From Campylobacteraceae bacterium (GTDB lineage Bacteria; Campylobacterota; Campylobacteria; Campylobacterales; Arcobacteraceae): a stretch of 64,000 bases of DNA. Of the stretch, positions 63,160 to 64,000 are shown one piece after another (position 1 is the first letter of the stretch; every line of letters begins with the position of its first letter). The position numbers and the translations under genes were made by a program. The notes beneath the pieces are model-generated. The model had not been told where the DNA came from and did no database searches. It saw only the letters and a list, made by a program, of their open reading frames with translations. The stretch lies in assembly GCA_013373175.1 (NCBI GenBank), contig JABXII010000016.1, positions 124,001 to 188,000 of the forward strand. Reading direction: 5' to 3'.

Positions 63160-64000
63160 ATGAAACATGTACCAATAGTTGTATTAGATTTTGGTAGTCA
63201 ATATACACAAATTATTGCAAGAAAACTTAGAGAAGCGGGTGTTTATTCTGAAATTGTACCTTTCAATGAAAGAATTGAAGATATTCTAGCAAGAACACCA
63301 AGAGGAATTATTCTTTCAGGTGGGCCAGCTTCAGTTTATGCAAGTGATGCATATCACCCAGATGAAGAGATTTTTAACTTAGGACTTCCTATTTTAGGAA
63401 TCTGTTATGGTATGCAGCTTATTTCTCAATTCTTTGGTGGAAGTGTAATTCCAGCTGACCATCATGAATATGGAAAAGCAAAATTAACTTTTGAAAACCC
63501 AAGTGATATTTTCAAAGATACTACTGATGGACAAACTGTATGGATGTCACATGGTGATAAAGTTGACCAATTACCTACTGGATTTGAAGTTATTGGTACA
63601 AGTGAAAACTCTCCATTTGCAGCAATTGCAAATATGGAAGAAAGAGTTTATGCATTCCAATTCCACCCAGAAGTTTATCATTCACAAGAGGGTGCAAAAA
63701 TCCTTAAAAACTTCGCAAAACATATTTGTGGTTGTGAATCAACTTGGAATATGGGTTCATTTGCAAAAGAGCAAATTAAAAAAATCCAAGATACTGTAGG
63801 AAATAAAAAAGTTCTTTGTGGTGTATCAGGAGGAGTTGATTCTTCTGTTGTTGCAACACTTTTAGCTGAAGCAATTGGTGACCAACTAGTTCCTGTATTT
63901 GTTGATAATGGATTATTAAGAGCAAATGAAAGAGAACAAGTTGAAGCTATGTTTAAAGCAAGAGGAGTTGACTTAATTACTGTTGACGCTTCTGAAGAAT
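63160..64000 (+). CDS. guaA: GMP synthase, glutamine-hydrolysing (3' end outside window)
   Basis: The first 280 residues are visible. The class I amidotransferase domain (about 1-195) has the nucleophile cysteine in GICYGMQL and [10 protein letters not shown]; then the ATP-pyrophosphatase domain begins with [10 protein letters not shown]. It aminates XMP to GMP. The ATG is placed 9 bases after AAAGGA. Confidence 0.96.
   Translation, partial: MKHVPIVVLDFGSQYTQIIARKLREAGVYSEIVPFNERIEDILARTPRGIILSGGPASVYASDAYHPDEEIFNLGLPILGICYGMQLISQFFGGSVIPADHHEYGKAKLTFENPSDIFKDTTDGQTVWMSHGDKVDQLPTGFEVIGTSENSPFAAIANMEERVYAFQFHPEVYHSQEGAKILKNFAKHICGCESTWNMGSFAKEQIKKIQDTVGNKKVLCGVSGGVDSSVVATLLAEAIGDQLVPVFVDNGLLRANEREQVEAMFKARGVDLITVDASEE

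Noticed and set aside
63491-63799. 102-residue frame on the plus strand
   Set aside because: Lies entirely inside guaA in another frame; guaA is unmistakable.
1-64000. CRISPR arrays, rRNA and tRNA genes
   Set aside because: No regularly spaced repeat arrays, tRNA T-loop/acceptor patterns or rRNA segments were noticed while reading; a covariance-model scan would be needed to exclude a tRNA fully.

Overview
The window is an AT-rich bacterial chromosome segment that looks like a marine Arcobacter-type member of the Campylobacterota. I infer this from gene content, not from a database search: a desulforubrerythrin (Rrc-type), the dapA/FabL-like/pgsA/rseP cluster, RNase Y, a TIGR02757 protein, two Na+/H+ antiporter families (NhaC and NhaD), and many signalling genes. 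Genes are tightly packed, often with 1-17 bp overlaps, and several start at TTG behind a good Shine-Dalgarno (SD) sequence. No rRNA, tRNA or CRISPR array was seen.

Region by region: 1-10.7 kb is a leftward run of housekeeping genes (YggS, RseP, PgsA, enoyl-ACP reductase, DapA, M16 peptidase, PyrD, MsbA-like ABC exporter, MurJ, secreted nuclease-like protein). 10.8-12.6 kb is an oxidative-stress block (desulforubrerythrin, Dps, divergent PerR-like regulator). 12.6-20.4 kb holds a Ca2+/Na+ exchanger, YbeY, a thioesterase, RadA, a chemoreceptor, a DUF3095 protein and a YqiA-like esterase. 20.4-25.7 kb is a leftward set: TlpA-like lipoprotein, FtsY, then a sensor/response-regulator/kinase trio lying directly upstream of a TsdA-type dihaem cytochrome. 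25.8-36.5 kb carries folate, RNA and transport genes, including an AEC transporter with a TetR gene and two matching operators.

The most striking part is 36.45-46.61 kb: an integrated element of about 10.15 kb bounded by a 22-bp near-perfect direct repeat. One copy is the 3' end of the TIGR02757 gene, the other the 3' end of nagZ. The element carries a tyrosine integrase, 12-bp repeats near both ends that look like integrase arm sites, a Rep-like protein, an SF3-helicase-like protein with a degraded P-loop, a small HTH protein, a broken second recombinase and a 26-residue hydrophobic mini-protein. Its cargo is a compact three-gene operon: an SMC-like ATPase, a soluble histidine kinase, and a response-regulator receiver fused to an aminoglycoside-phosphotransferase/protein-kinase-like domain. 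By architecture and location I propose this operon as an undescribed, possibly anti-phage, two-component system.

The right part, 46.6-64 kb, returns to chromosomal genes: NagZ, a diguanylate cyclase, YqeY, an ABC-F protein, an AraC regulator, a CHASE2 nucleotide cyclase paired with a metallo-beta-lactamase/GAF/HD-GYP fusion (a possible link between cyclic nucleotide and c-di-GMP turnover), a cation efflux protein, AspC, a YgjP-type protease, a DciA-like protein, a tiny LptM-like lipoprotein, NadB, NhaD and the start of GuaA.
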